Below are positions 16,412 through 24,547 of a stretch of DNA of 64,000 nucleotides, one piece after another. Origin of the DNA: Haloterrigena sp. KLK7 (GTDB lineage Archaea; Halobacteriota; Halobacteria; Halobacteriales; Natrialbaceae); NCBI RefSeq assembly GCF_037914945.1, contig NZ_CP149787.1, forward strand, positions 3,348,001 through 3,412,000, read 5' to 3'. Under the pieces are notes generated by a model, which ran no database searches, had not been told where the DNA came from, and was given only the letters and a program-made list of their open reading frames with translations. Position 1 is the stretch's first letter, and each line of letters opens with the position of its first letter. Made by a program: the position numbers and the translations under genes.

Positions 16412-17914
16412 ATGGCGAACGACATTCCTGAGCACGAGCGCTATTCTGCAAAACTGGACGTACCGGAGGCGCTGACGTTCGACGACGTCCTCCTTCGACC
16501 CAAGGAGAGCCGCGTCGAACCCGACGACGCCGATCTCACCTCGCACGTCTCGAAAAACGTCGAGGTCTCCGTCCCGATCATCTCGGCGGCGATGGACACC
16601 GTCACCGAGAGCGACATGGCCATCGCGATGGCCCGCCACGGCGGTCTCGGCGTCCTCCACCGGAACATGAACATCGACGAGATGGTCGAGGAGATCGAGC
16701 GCGTCAAGAGCGCCGACGAGCTCATCATCCCCCTCGACGAGGTCGTCACCGCCGATCCCGAGATGTCGGTCCGCGAGGTCGACGAGCGGATGGCCCGCCG
16801 CGGCGTCGGCGGCGCGCCCGTCGTCAACACCAACGGCGAAGTCCTGGGGATCATCTCGAGTACGGACATCCGGCCCCACCTCGAGGTCAACGAGGACGAC
16901 CCGGTCACCGAGGCGATGACCGACGAGGTCATCACGGCCCACGAGGACATCGACGCCCGCGACGCGTTCGACCTGATGTACGAGCACAAGATCGAGCGCG
17001 TACCGGTCGTCGACGACGAGAACCTCCTGGTCGGCCTCGTCACGATGCAGGGCATCCTCCAGCGCCGCGAGTACCAGGAGGCCGTCCGCGACGAGGACGG
17101 GCGCCTCCGCTGTGGCGTCGCCGTCAGTCCGTTCGAACGGGATCGCGCCGAGGCCGCCGACGAGGCCGGCGCGGACGTCCTCTTCATCGACACCGCGCAC
17201 GCGCACAACCTGAACGTCATCGACGGCGCACGCGAGATCAAGGAGAGCGTCGACGCGGACGTCGTGGTCGGCAACGTCGGCACCCGCGAGGCGGCCGAGG
17301 ACCTCGTCGACTTCGCGGACGGCATCAAGGTCGGCATCGGTCCGGGCTCGATCTGTACGACCCGCGTCGTGAGCGGCGCCGGTATGCCCCAGATCACGGC
17401 GGTCGCGCAGGTCGCGGACGTCGCGAGCCGGAACGACGTCCCCGTGATCGCCGACGGCGGCATCCGGTACTCCGGCGACGCGATCAAGGCCGTCGCCGCC
17501 GGTGCGGACGCGGTCATGCTCGGCTCCTACTTCGCCGGCACCGACGAGGCCCCCGGCCGCGTCGTCACCATGAACGGCAAGAAGTACAAGCAGTACCGCG
17601 GCATGGGATCGGTCGGCGCGATGAAGTCCGGCGACAGCGACCGTTACCTCAAAGACGAACCCGAAGAGGAAGACGAGTACGTCCCCGAGGGCGTCGAGGC
17701 CGCGACGCCGTACAAGGGCACGCTCAAGTCCGAACTCCACCAGCTCGCGGGCGGCATGCAGTCGGGCATGGGCTACGTCGGCGCCGAGACGATCCCCGAG
17801 TTCAAGGAGCGCAGCGAGTTCGTCCGCGTCTCCTCGGCCGGCCAGGCCGAGAGCCACGCCCACGACGTCGTCATCACCGACGAGGCGCCCAACTACTCGC
17901 CCGACAGCGAGTAA
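16412..17914 (+). CDS. guaB: IMP dehydrogenase
   Basis: A 500-residue enzyme converting IMP to XMP with NAD, the committed step of GTP synthesis. It has the TIM-barrel start [15 protein letters not shown], two CBS domains at about residues 100-215 ([40 protein letters not shown]), the catalytic loop [15 protein letters not shown] with the active-site Cys, the phosphate loop [10 protein letters not shown], and the flap [14 protein letters not shown]. Length is normal for the family. The ATG at 16412 follows a CGCTTTTCCC promoter-like element by about 30 bases; an in-frame extension far upstream crosses the inverted-repeat region and is rejected. Confidence 0.95.
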   Translation: MANDIPEHERYSAKLDVPEALTFDDVLLRPKESRVEPDDADLTSHVSKNVEVSVPIISAAMDTVTESDMAIAMARHGGLGVLHRNMNIDEMVEEIERVKSADELIIPLDEVVTADPEMSVREVDERMARRGVGGAPVVNTNGEVLGIISSTDIRPHLEVNEDDPVTEAMTDEVITAHEDIDARDAFDLMYEHKIERVPVVDDENLLVGLVTMQGILQRREYQEAVRDEDGRLRCGVAVSPFERDRAEAADEAGADVLFIDTAHAHNLNVIDGAREIKESVDADVVVGNVGTREAAEDLVDFADGIKVGIGPGSICTTRVVSGAGMPQITAVAQVADVASRNDVPVIADGGIRYSGDAIKAVAAGADAVMLGSYFAGTDEAPGRVVTMNGKKYKQYRGMGSVGAMKSGDSDRYLKDEPEEEDEYVPEGVEAATPYKGTLKSELHQLAGGMQSGMGYVGAETIPEFKERSEFVRVSSAGQAESHAHDVVITDEAPNYSPDSE

Positions 17915-17965
17915 CGTCGCCGTCGGCCTCGAGCGTCGACCCTCACTGCTTCCTCGAGCGCCCGA

Positions 17966-19642
17966 TCAGGCCAGTTCCGTCCGCCTGATCTTGCCGGTCG
18001 TCGTGGTCGGCAGTTCGTCGACGAACTCGATTTCGCGCGGGTACTCGTACTCGGCCAACTTCTCGCGGACGCGGTCCCGAATCTCGCTCCGCAGCTCGTC
18101 CGTTCCCCGCTGGCCGGCGACCGGCTGGACGACCGCCTTGATGATCTCCCCGCGGGTCTCGTCGGGGACGCCGACGACGCCGACCTGTTCGACGGCGTCG
18201 TGTGCGAGGATCGTCTCCTCGACCTCGCGGGGCGCGACGCGGTACCCGCTGGTAATGATGAGGTCGTCGTCCCGCGACGTGAACCACAGATACCCCTCCT
18301 CGTCTCGCTCTGCCAGATCACCGGTCAGGTGCCAGACCGTTCCGTCGGGACCGTCCTCGAGCGTCACCGCGTCCGTCTTCTCGGGCGCGTTCCAGTACTC
18401 CTCGAAGAGCACGGGATCGTCGCCGCGGCGGACCGCGATCTCGCCGATCTCGCCCGTATCGACCCGCTCGCCGGCGTCGGGATCGACGACCGCCACGTCG
18501 TGGCCCGGCACCGGTTTCCCCATGCTGCCCGGCTTCGCCGGGAACCACTCCCGGCAGTTCGTCACGAGCAGGTTCGCCTCCGTCTGGCCGTAGAGTTCGT
18601 TGACGACCACGCCAGCGAGCTCCGCGTCGGCCCACTCGAGGATCTCTCGAGTCAGGGGTTCGCCGCCGGAGCAGATCGCCTCGAGCGAGAGGTCGTAACG
18701 GTCGGTCGGTTCGTCGACGCCCATCAACATGCGGATCGCCGTCGGCGGGACGAACGCGTTCGTCACGTCGAACTCGGCCATGATCTCGTAGGCCCGCTCG
18801 GGGTCGAACGACCCCATCGGATAGCCGACGACCGGCCGCCCGTAGTGCCAGGCGGGGAAGACGAGGTCGCCGAGCGCACCGATCCAGGCCCAGTCGGCAG
18901 GCGTCCAGTAGACGCCGTCGCGGACGTCCCGCTCGAAGTACATCTGGAACGCGGGACAGTGCCCGAGCCAGACGCCGTGCGCGTGGAGCACGCCCTTCGG
19001 CTCGCCGGTGCTCCCGCTGGTGTACATGACGATCGCGGGCGTGTCGACGTCGGTGTCGGCGCGGTCGAACGTCGTCTCTCCCCAGTCGACGGCGTCGTCG
19101 AACCGCTCGACGGTCACGTCCTCGAGCGTCGCCTCGTTCGCGTCTCCGCCGACCGATTCGCCGCCGTCGACGACGAACACGTACTCGAGGGCCGGACAGT
19201 CGGGTGCGACCTCGCGCATCGTCTCCCACTGGCTCGCGTCGACGACGGCTACGCGGGCCTCGCTGTCGGTCAGCCGGTAGCGAAGCGCGTCGTCGCCGAA
19301 GAGCACCGACAGCGGCAGCGAGATCGCGCCCAGTTTCCAGCAGGCCAAGTGCGTCAGCACGTTCGCGGGTTTCTGCGGGACGACGACGGCCACGCGGTCG
19401 CCGCGCTCGAGGCCGCGGGACTCGAGCGCGTTCGCGACGGCGTTCGATCGCTCGTCGAGGTCGTCGAACGTGTATTCCTCGCGCTCGCCCGCGTCGTCGA
19501 CCTGGTACAGCGCGACCCGTTCGCCGTCGTCGTGTTTCCCGACCAGATCCGCGGCCGCGTTGAAGTCGTCCGGAACGTCCCATTCGAACGATTCGGACGC
19601 CGCTTCGTAGGTCTCGCCGTCGAGCGTGACGGTGTACGTCAT
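17966..19642 (-). CDS. AMP-forming acyl-CoA synthetase
   Basis: A 558-residue ANL-superfamily ligase that activates a carboxylate with ATP and transfers it to CoA. Visible motifs are the P-loop-like VMYTSGSTGEPKGVLH, the A5 region NELYGQTEAN, the hinge GDLAERDEEGYLWFTSRDDDLI, and the C-terminal catalytic Lys in TTTTGKIRRTEL. The sequence is closest in style to medium-chain acyl-CoA (AcsM-like) synthetases, with the PADWAWIGAL segment; the true substrate is not known. The ATG at 19642 is preferred to a GTG 18 bases upstream. Confidence 0.88.
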   Translation of the reverse strand: MTYTVTLDGETYEAASESFEWDVPDDFNAAADLVGKHDDGERVALYQVDDAGEREEYTFDDLDERSNAVANALESRGLERGDRVAVVVPQKPANVLTHLACWKLGAISLPLSVLFGDDALRYRLTDSEARVAVVDASQWETMREVAPDCPALEYVFVVDGGESVGGDANEATLEDVTVERFDDAVDWGETTFDRADTDVDTPAIVMYTSGSTGEPKGVLHAHGVWLGHCPAFQMYFERDVRDGVYWTPADWAWIGALGDLVFPAWHYGRPVVGYPMGSFDPERAYEIMAEFDVTNAFVPPTAIRMLMGVDEPTDRYDLSLEAICSGGEPLTREILEWADAELAGVVVNELYGQTEANLLVTNCREWFPAKPGSMGKPVPGHDVAVVDPDAGERVDTGEIGEIAVRRGDDPVLFEEYWNAPEKTDAVTLEDGPDGTVWHLTGDLAERDEEGYLWFTSRDDDLIITSGYRVAPREVEETILAHDAVEQVGVVGVPDETRGEIIKAVVQPVAGQRGTDELRSEIRDRVREKLAEYEYPREIEFVDELPTTTTGKIRRTELA

Positions 19643-19706
19643 GTCGTGGTAAGCGTCCACACATGACGAGAAAGAACTGTCGCCGTCGAAAAGCGGACTG
19701 CGGACG

Positions 19707-20318
19707 CTACGGGTTCAGGTCCGGCGTCGAGAACGCGCCCTCGTCGGCGTCGGGATCGTACTCCTCGAGCGCGGTCCGGACGAGTTCGAAGACGCCCTCC
19801 TTGCTCCAGCGGGCGGTGTTGACGTGCAGGTCGTAGAACTCCCGGTCGTCGATGTCGATCTCGTAGTACGACTCGTAGCGGCCGGCCTCGCTGACCTCGC
19901 GGACGCGCATCTCGGCCTCGGTCTCGACGCGCTCCTCGATGCGCTCTAAGCGGACGTCTTCGGGTGCGTCGAGCCAGATCCGTAGGTCCGCGCGCTCGCC
20001 GGCCAGCCAGCCCGCCAGCCGGGACTCGAGGATGAAGGGTTTGTTCGCCATCCCCCACTTCTCGGCGATCTGTTGGAGGCGCTGGTCGATCGCGCGGTCG
20101 ATCTCGTCGTTCTCGTCGGCCTTCGCCGTCAGCTGGTTCAGGTTCATGTCCCGGTCCTCGGCGAGTTCCCGGAAGACCTCCCCGCCCGAGACGTACGGAC
20201 AGCCCATCGCGTCGGCGAGTCGCTCGCACAGCGTCGTCGCGCCACAGCCCGGCGGGCCGGAGACGGTGATGAACAGTGTCGTGTCGATCTCGACCGTCGT
20301 CGTCGCTCCCGTGGACAT
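19707..20318 (-). CDS. Cytidylate-kinase-like P-loop kinase
   Basis: A 203-residue protein with a P-loop SGPPGCGATTLCERLADAMG (residues about 18-37), where the usual Lys-Ser/Thr of GxxGxGK is replaced by Ala-Thr (GCGATT). The next part, YVSGGEVFRELAEDRDM, corresponds to the NMP-binding region of archaeal cytidylate kinases, and RLAGWLAGERADLRIWLDAP to the middle of the CMP kinase fold. The missing P-loop Lys makes activity uncertain, although many haloarchaeal members share this variant as I recall. The start is an ATG at 20318. Confidence 0.7.
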   Translation of the reverse strand: MSTGATTTVEIDTTLFITVSGPPGCGATTLCERLADAMGCPYVSGGEVFRELAEDRDMNLNQLTAKADENDEIDRAIDQRLQQIAEKWGMANKPFILESRLAGWLAGERADLRIWLDAPEDVRLERIEERVETEAEMRVREVSEAGRYESYYEIDIDDREFYDLHVNTARWSKEGVFELVRTALEEYDPDADEGAFSTPDLNP

Positions 20319-20407
20319 GTGCGCCCCCTCTCGGTTCAGGGTGAAAAATAATCCGACTCTCGCGTCCGTTGTGAGACGACACCGAACCGCTCGAGGCCGA
20401 ACGCCGA

Positions 20408-20947
20408 TCAGAACGGCGACCAGCCCGGCGACTCGACCGCGATCGCGACGCCCTCGAGTCGCGGTTCCTCGGCCAGCGCGGCCATCCGTTCGCGTTGGGA
20501 GTCGGCGTCGCTGGTGCTGACCAGCGTCACCGAGCCGTCGTAGCGCGTTCCCGCCTGATCGTCCCACTCGATCTCGAGCCTGGCGCGGCGAAACCGCGTC
20601 CCCTCCGTCAGCCGAATCGACTCGAGTCGCTCGAGGGGGACGGCGAAGTTCGCCTCGTCGAGGTCGACGAGTTCCTCGAGTCGGCTGTCGTCGACGAGCG
20701 CGCGGTCGCGTTTCCCCATGTCGGCCCGCAACAGCATCGAACGGTAGGACTCGCCGACGAAACACCAGACGAGGCGTTCGTCGGTCACCACGAGCTCCCA
20801 CAGCTCGATCGAGTTCGGCCGCTGGCGGAGCCACTGCGTGAGCCGCGCGAGTTCGGTCTCGCCCCGGCCGTCGGCTGCGGTCTCCGGCCCGAGGTCGCCG
20901 TTCGGGCTCGAGTCGGCGTCGCGGTCGGTGGACGTATCGGCCGTCAT
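20408..20947 (-). CDS. Uncharacterised protein coupled to a sodium:solute symporter
   Basis: A 179-residue soluble acidic protein with no recognised domain. The centre (ELWELVVTDERLVWCFVGES, VPLERLESIRLTEGTRFRRA) reads like a PH-like or GRAM-like beta-rich module that many small haloarchaeal proteins share, but this is only an impression. Its ATG overlaps the TGA of the symporter gene (ATGA), so the two are translationally coupled and it is the last gene of a three-gene unit. A role in controlling or sensing the symporter is inferred from this arrangement only. Confidence 0.65.
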   Translation of the reverse strand: MTADTSTDRDADSSPNGDLGPETAADGRGETELARLTQWLRQRPNSIELWELVVTDERLVWCFVGESYRSMLLRADMGKRDRALVDDSRLEELVDLDEANFAVPLERLESIRLTEGTRFRRARLEIEWDDQAGTRYDGSVTLVSTSDADSQRERMAALAEEPRLEGVAIAVESPGWSPF

Positions 20948-22521
20948 CGCTCGAGCAGGGCGTGGAGATCGCTGGGTACGGTCCGTCGAGACTGGGTGAG
21001 CAGCGAGAAGCCGACGAACAGGACGATGGCGACCAGCAGCGCGACCGTTCCGACGGGGAAGACGTCGGGGAAGACGTACGTCGTCATGATGGCGCTCGCA
21101 GCGGACTCGTAGCCGGCGACCTCGAGGGCCATCGGTAGCGCGCTGTAGACGATGTTGACGAAGAGGCCGCCGAGAACGGCGACGATCGCCCCCTCCTTCG
21201 TCGCGCCCTTCCAGTTCAGCCCGAAGACGGCGATGGGGACGAACGCGGCGGCGAAGAAGCCCCAGCCGATCGTCCCGAGGATGCCCACGAGCGTATCGGA
21301 GAAGTAGACGACCCCCGTCGCGAGGACCGTCAGTCCGGCCAGCGCGACCTGCGTGACGCGCAGTTCCGTCCTGTCGTCCTCGATCGGTCGGCCCAGCGCT
21401 CGCGGGATGTCCCGCGAGACCGCCGCCGCGCCGATGTTGAGGAACGAGTCGCTGGTGGACATGATCGCCGCCAGCAGCGCCGCGAGGATCAGTCCCGCGA
21501 TGACGCTCGGCGTCTGCTCGAGGACGAAGACGGGGCCGACCTCGCTGGCGCTGAACGTCTCGCCGATCTCGCCGGCCTCGACCATGGCGCGCATCGACAG
21601 GCCCGCGGAGAAGGCGATCAGACTCGAGATCGCGTAGGAGATGGCGGCGATCGGAGCGCCCCACTTCAGGATATTCATGTCGCGGCTCATGTAGAACTTC
21701 GTGATCAGGTGGGGCTGACCGGCCGATCCGACCGAGAACAGGATCCACCACGCGACGCCGACGAGGACGGCCGTGGTCGCCCCGCCCATCGCGCCGAACG
21801 GCGAGATCAGGTTCGGGTCCGCGCTCGCGAGGTTCCGCGAGATGTTCTCCATCCCGCCGCCGAACGACAGCGCGTACGCGAAGACGAAGACGGCGCCCGT
21901 GATCATCGTCAGCGCCTGCAGGAAGTCCGTCCAGACGCCGGCGATCATTCCGCCGAGCATGCTGTAGAGCAGCAGGATGAGGGCACCGCCGAGCAGCCCC
22001 CAGATGACGGGGACGCCGAAGATGGCGCGCATGACGAACTGCAGCGCCGCGAGGTTCGTCGCGAGGTAGGCGACCACGCCGACGATCACCGCGAGCCCGG
22101 TCAGCCCCCGCACGGTGTCGCTCTCGTAGCGGGCGTACATCCCGTCGGCCAGCGTCAGCACGTTGCGGACGTCGGCCAGCAGGCGCATTCGCTTGGCGAG
22201 GACGATCCACGTCAGCAGGAATCCCAGCGGCGCGGTGAAGAAGATCCACAGCGCGGTCGTGCCGTACGCGTAGACCAGTTCGGGGCCGCCGACGAAGCCG
22301 AAGCCCGATTGGATCACCGAGAACGCGGTCATCGCGAGCACCCACGTGCCGACGCTCTTGCCGGTGATCAGGAAATCGCTCGTCGACTCGGTCCGCATCC
22401 AGCCCCAGGCGCCGATCAGGACGACGATGAACAGGTACGCCGCACCGAACCCGAGGATGACGGGATCGTCGGCGACGGGAATCCCCTCCTGAAGCGGCAG
22501 CGGCGCGAACGCGCTACTCAT
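20944..22521 (-). CDS. Sodium:solute symporter (SSS family)
   Basis: A 525-residue membrane protein with about 13 transmembrane segments. The SSS family pattern is clear: SVIQSGFGFVGGPELVYAYG near residue 70-90, the GGMIAGVWTDFLQALTMI core around residue 195, SAGQPHLITKFYMSRD at 270-285, and ILAALLAAIMSTSDSFLNI at about 360-380, which carries the Na2 site Ser-Thr residues. Such carriers import proline, pantothenate, organic acids or sugars with sodium; the substrate is unknown. It starts within the end of the upstream small membrane protein (8-base overlap) and overlaps the downstream gene. Confidence 0.9.
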   Translation of the reverse strand: MSSAFAPLPLQEGIPVADDPVILGFGAAYLFIVVLIGAWGWMRTESTSDFLITGKSVGTWVLAMTAFSVIQSGFGFVGGPELVYAYGTTALWIFFTAPLGFLLTWIVLAKRMRLLADVRNVLTLADGMYARYESDTVRGLTGLAVIVGVVAYLATNLAALQFVMRAIFGVPVIWGLLGGALILLLYSMLGGMIAGVWTDFLQALTMITGAVFVFAYALSFGGGMENISRNLASADPNLISPFGAMGGATTAVLVGVAWWILFSVGSAGQPHLITKFYMSRDMNILKWGAPIAAISYAISSLIAFSAGLSMRAMVEAGEIGETFSASEVGPVFVLEQTPSVIAGLILAALLAAIMSTSDSFLNIGAAAVSRDIPRALGRPIEDDRTELRVTQVALAGLTVLATGVVYFSDTLVGILGTIGWGFFAAAFVPIAVFGLNWKGATKEGAIVAVLGGLFVNIVYSALPMALEVAGYESAASAIMTTYVFPDVFPVGTVALLVAIVLFVGFSLLTQSRRTVPSDLHALLER

Positions 22522-23029
22522 CGACCTCACCTCCGTCCGCTACTTCGCCGCCGTCGGCCACCTCGGTGGGTCGGGACGGTTGCTCCGGCGCCAGCGGGAA
22601 CGACTCACGCCGCTGACGTTCGCGGGCCGACTCGATGATGTCGTCGACGATCTCCTCGCCCGCGATCCGGTCGAAGATCAGCGAGTAGTAGATCGCCGCG
22701 GTCAGCGGTAACAGCCAGATGAACCCGAAGTAGATCAGCGTCGAGAGCGGGACGCCGAGGACGTAGCTGTACTCGGTCGCCCCCGGTTCCCACGTCAGCC
22801 AGATGCCGGCCAGTCCGATCAGGAAGAACGCCGTCAGCGCACCGATCAGCGCCGTGTACGGTTCCAGATCGGGATCACCGGTTCCTCGTTCGATCGTCGC
22901 CGAGGCGACCACCGCGAGGATGAGCGCCGCCGCGACGAACGAGAACGTCCTGTACAACCCGAGACTCGCCGTTGCCAGTGCACCCAGCGAGAGCACACCG
23001 ATCGCAGCCATCGTGGTATTTCGTGCCAT
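22514..23029 (-). CDS. Small membrane partner of the symporter
   Basis: A 171-residue protein with four hydrophobic segments in residues 5-115 and an acidic cytoplasmic tail ending in two near-identical VADGGEV units. It is the first gene of the unit with the SSS symporter, whose ATG lies inside its last codons. The layout of a short membrane protein before an SSS carrier resembles other symporter pairs (for example YhdT/DUF997 with PanF), but I cannot confirm homology. The ATG at 23029 is the only sensible start. Confidence 0.7.
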   Translation of the reverse strand: MARNTTMAAIGVLSLGALATASLGLYRTFSFVAAALILAVVASATIERGTGDPDLEPYTALIGALTAFFLIGLAGIWLTWEPGATEYSYVLGVPLSTLIYFGFIWLLPLTAAIYYSLIFDRIAGEEIVDDIIESARERQRRESFPLAPEQPSRPTEVADGGEVADGGEVDE

Positions 23030-23296
23030 GAATTCGTATCACCGTCGTTGCGGTCGATCGTCGATCCCTACCGAGGGTGAGCCCCGGCCCTCTGACACCA
23101 CAGCGGTCCGTCGTCGACCGACTCCCCCATCGCGTGTTACCAACTGCCGTGATACTTAGTATCTCATCACAGAATCCCGAGAAGGTGCTCGTTAACATGT
23201 CAACAGCGGTCTCGAGGCGCGGCCGTCGGAAACGGTCCGGTGCATCGAAGAACGTCGGCGAGGACGACCGGTGATCCGTCCGCAGGCGACCGGTGA

Positions 23297-23800
23297 TCAG
23301 TCGACGACGAACGAGTTGCCGCACTCGGAACAGGTCATGCGAAAGTTCCCGTCCTCGGTGAGTTCGAGGCCGTGGCCGACTTCGGCGTCACACTCCCGAC
23401 AGTAGAGCAGTGACTCGATCTCGTCCCAGTCGTGTCGCGCCTTCGGCGCGCCGAAGGCGAAGCCGACGACCCGTTCGTCGGCGTCGGAGTCGTTGTACCC
23501 GTGCTGGAACTCCCCCGGCGCGAAGCGGATCACCTCGCCGGCGTCGACGGAGACCTCCCGCGCCGTCTCGTCGTCCGGCGAGCGCGTCTCGAACGTCGCC
23601 GTTCCCGCCTGGACGTAGAAGACCTCCTCCTGATCGTGGTGGGCGTGGAGCCCGCCGGAGAACGACTCGCCGGGCTCGAGTTCGAAGTAATTCATCGCGA
23701 AGTCCGTGAAGCCGAGCGCCCGTGAGATCGGCCGTCTGACGGAGTGGACCTCCATCGGGTTGCGTTCGATGTCGACGTCGTCGATCGCGGTCTTGTCCAT
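23297..23800 (-). CDS. Cupin protein with C-terminal zinc ribbon
   Basis: A 167-residue protein. Residues 35-115 form a cupin barrel with metal-binding motif GGLHAHHDQEEVFYVQAG (His, His, Glu) and the second motif FAPGEFQHGYND (His). The C-terminal 40 residues carry YCRECDAEVGHGLEL and TCSECGNSF, two CxxC pairs that make a zinc ribbon. It may be a small regulatory or metal-enzyme protein; no substrate is evident. The ATG at 23800 gives a full cupin domain. Confidence 0.8.
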   Translation of the reverse strand: MDKTAIDDVDIERNPMEVHSVRRPISRALGFTDFAMNYFELEPGESFSGGLHAHHDQEEVFYVQAGTATFETRSPDDETAREVSVDAGEVIRFAPGEFQHGYNDSDADERVVGFAFGAPKARHDWDEIESLLYCRECDAEVGHGLELTEDGNFRMTCSECGNSFVVD

Positions 23801-23927
23801 AGCGGCGCATCCAGCCGGCGCGATAAAAGTGCTCCGCGATACCGTCCCGCACGCTACTATCGAACGGAAACCGATGGCGGTACCGCGAAGAGAAACGCAT
23901 ACGGTCGTCCGCTCCCGAGCACCGAGT

Positions 23928-24455
23928 GTGAACCGCCGTACGGCACTCGGACTCGCTGCGACGTCGGCCCTCGCCGGACTCGCGGGCTGTATCGAGGGCG
24001 TTCAGGAGCACTTCGGACTGCAGGGGGTCATCCCCGTCGAGGTCCAGAGCGAAGCCGACGAGACGCAGAACATCCTCCTCGAGGCGCGCGAACGCGGATC
24101 GGGCCGGCAGAGCTACGAGCAGAGTTACTCCGTCACGCCGGATGAGACCGTCAGCGCGCCCCACCTCGACCAGACGGAACAGAGCTTTCGCGTCGCCAAG
24201 ATCGAAAACGAATCGGTGACGACCGTCAGGACGGCGTCGGTGACGCCGGAGACCAATCTCGTGATGATTCGGCTCTACGACGACGACCTCGTGATCGAAC
24301 TCGAGTTCGAGGACGGCGATACCGAGACCGTCGACGGCGAGAGCGGCGACGGCGGCAACCAGACGGCGAACGGGAACGAGACCGATCCCGACGCGAGCGG
24401 CAATCGGACGGCAGCGAACGAGACCGACGCGGCCGCCGACGAAACCGACGAGTAA
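23928..24455 (+). CDS. Putative lipoprotein, acidic C-terminal tail
   Basis: A 175-residue exported protein. It starts (GTG at 23928) with VNRRTALGLAATSALAGLAG-Cys, a twin-arginine signal followed by a lipobox-type Leu-Ala-Gly-Cys, so it is probably a Tat-exported lipoprotein anchored on the outer face. The mature part is a beta-rich stretch (VIPVEVQSEADETQNILLEA) of about 110 residues resembling archaellin/Ig-like folds, then a Asn/Asp/Glu/Thr-rich linker. An in-frame ATG at 23874 would add 18 residues before the signal and is less likely. Function is unknown. Confidence 0.7.
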   Translation: MNRRTALGLAATSALAGLAGCIEGVQEHFGLQGVIPVEVQSEADETQNILLEARERGSGRQSYEQSYSVTPDETVSAPHLDQTEQSFRVAKIENESVTTVRTASVTPETNLVMIRLYDDDLVIELEFEDGDTETVDGESGDGGNQTANGNETDPDASGNRTAANETDAAADETDE

Positions 24456-24547
24456 CCTCTTCGATTCGCGGCCGGCGGCACGGATCACTTATCGGAGCCG
24501 GCGAACCCGAGAGCGCCGGTTCGAGAATAGCACCAGAGAGCGACCGC

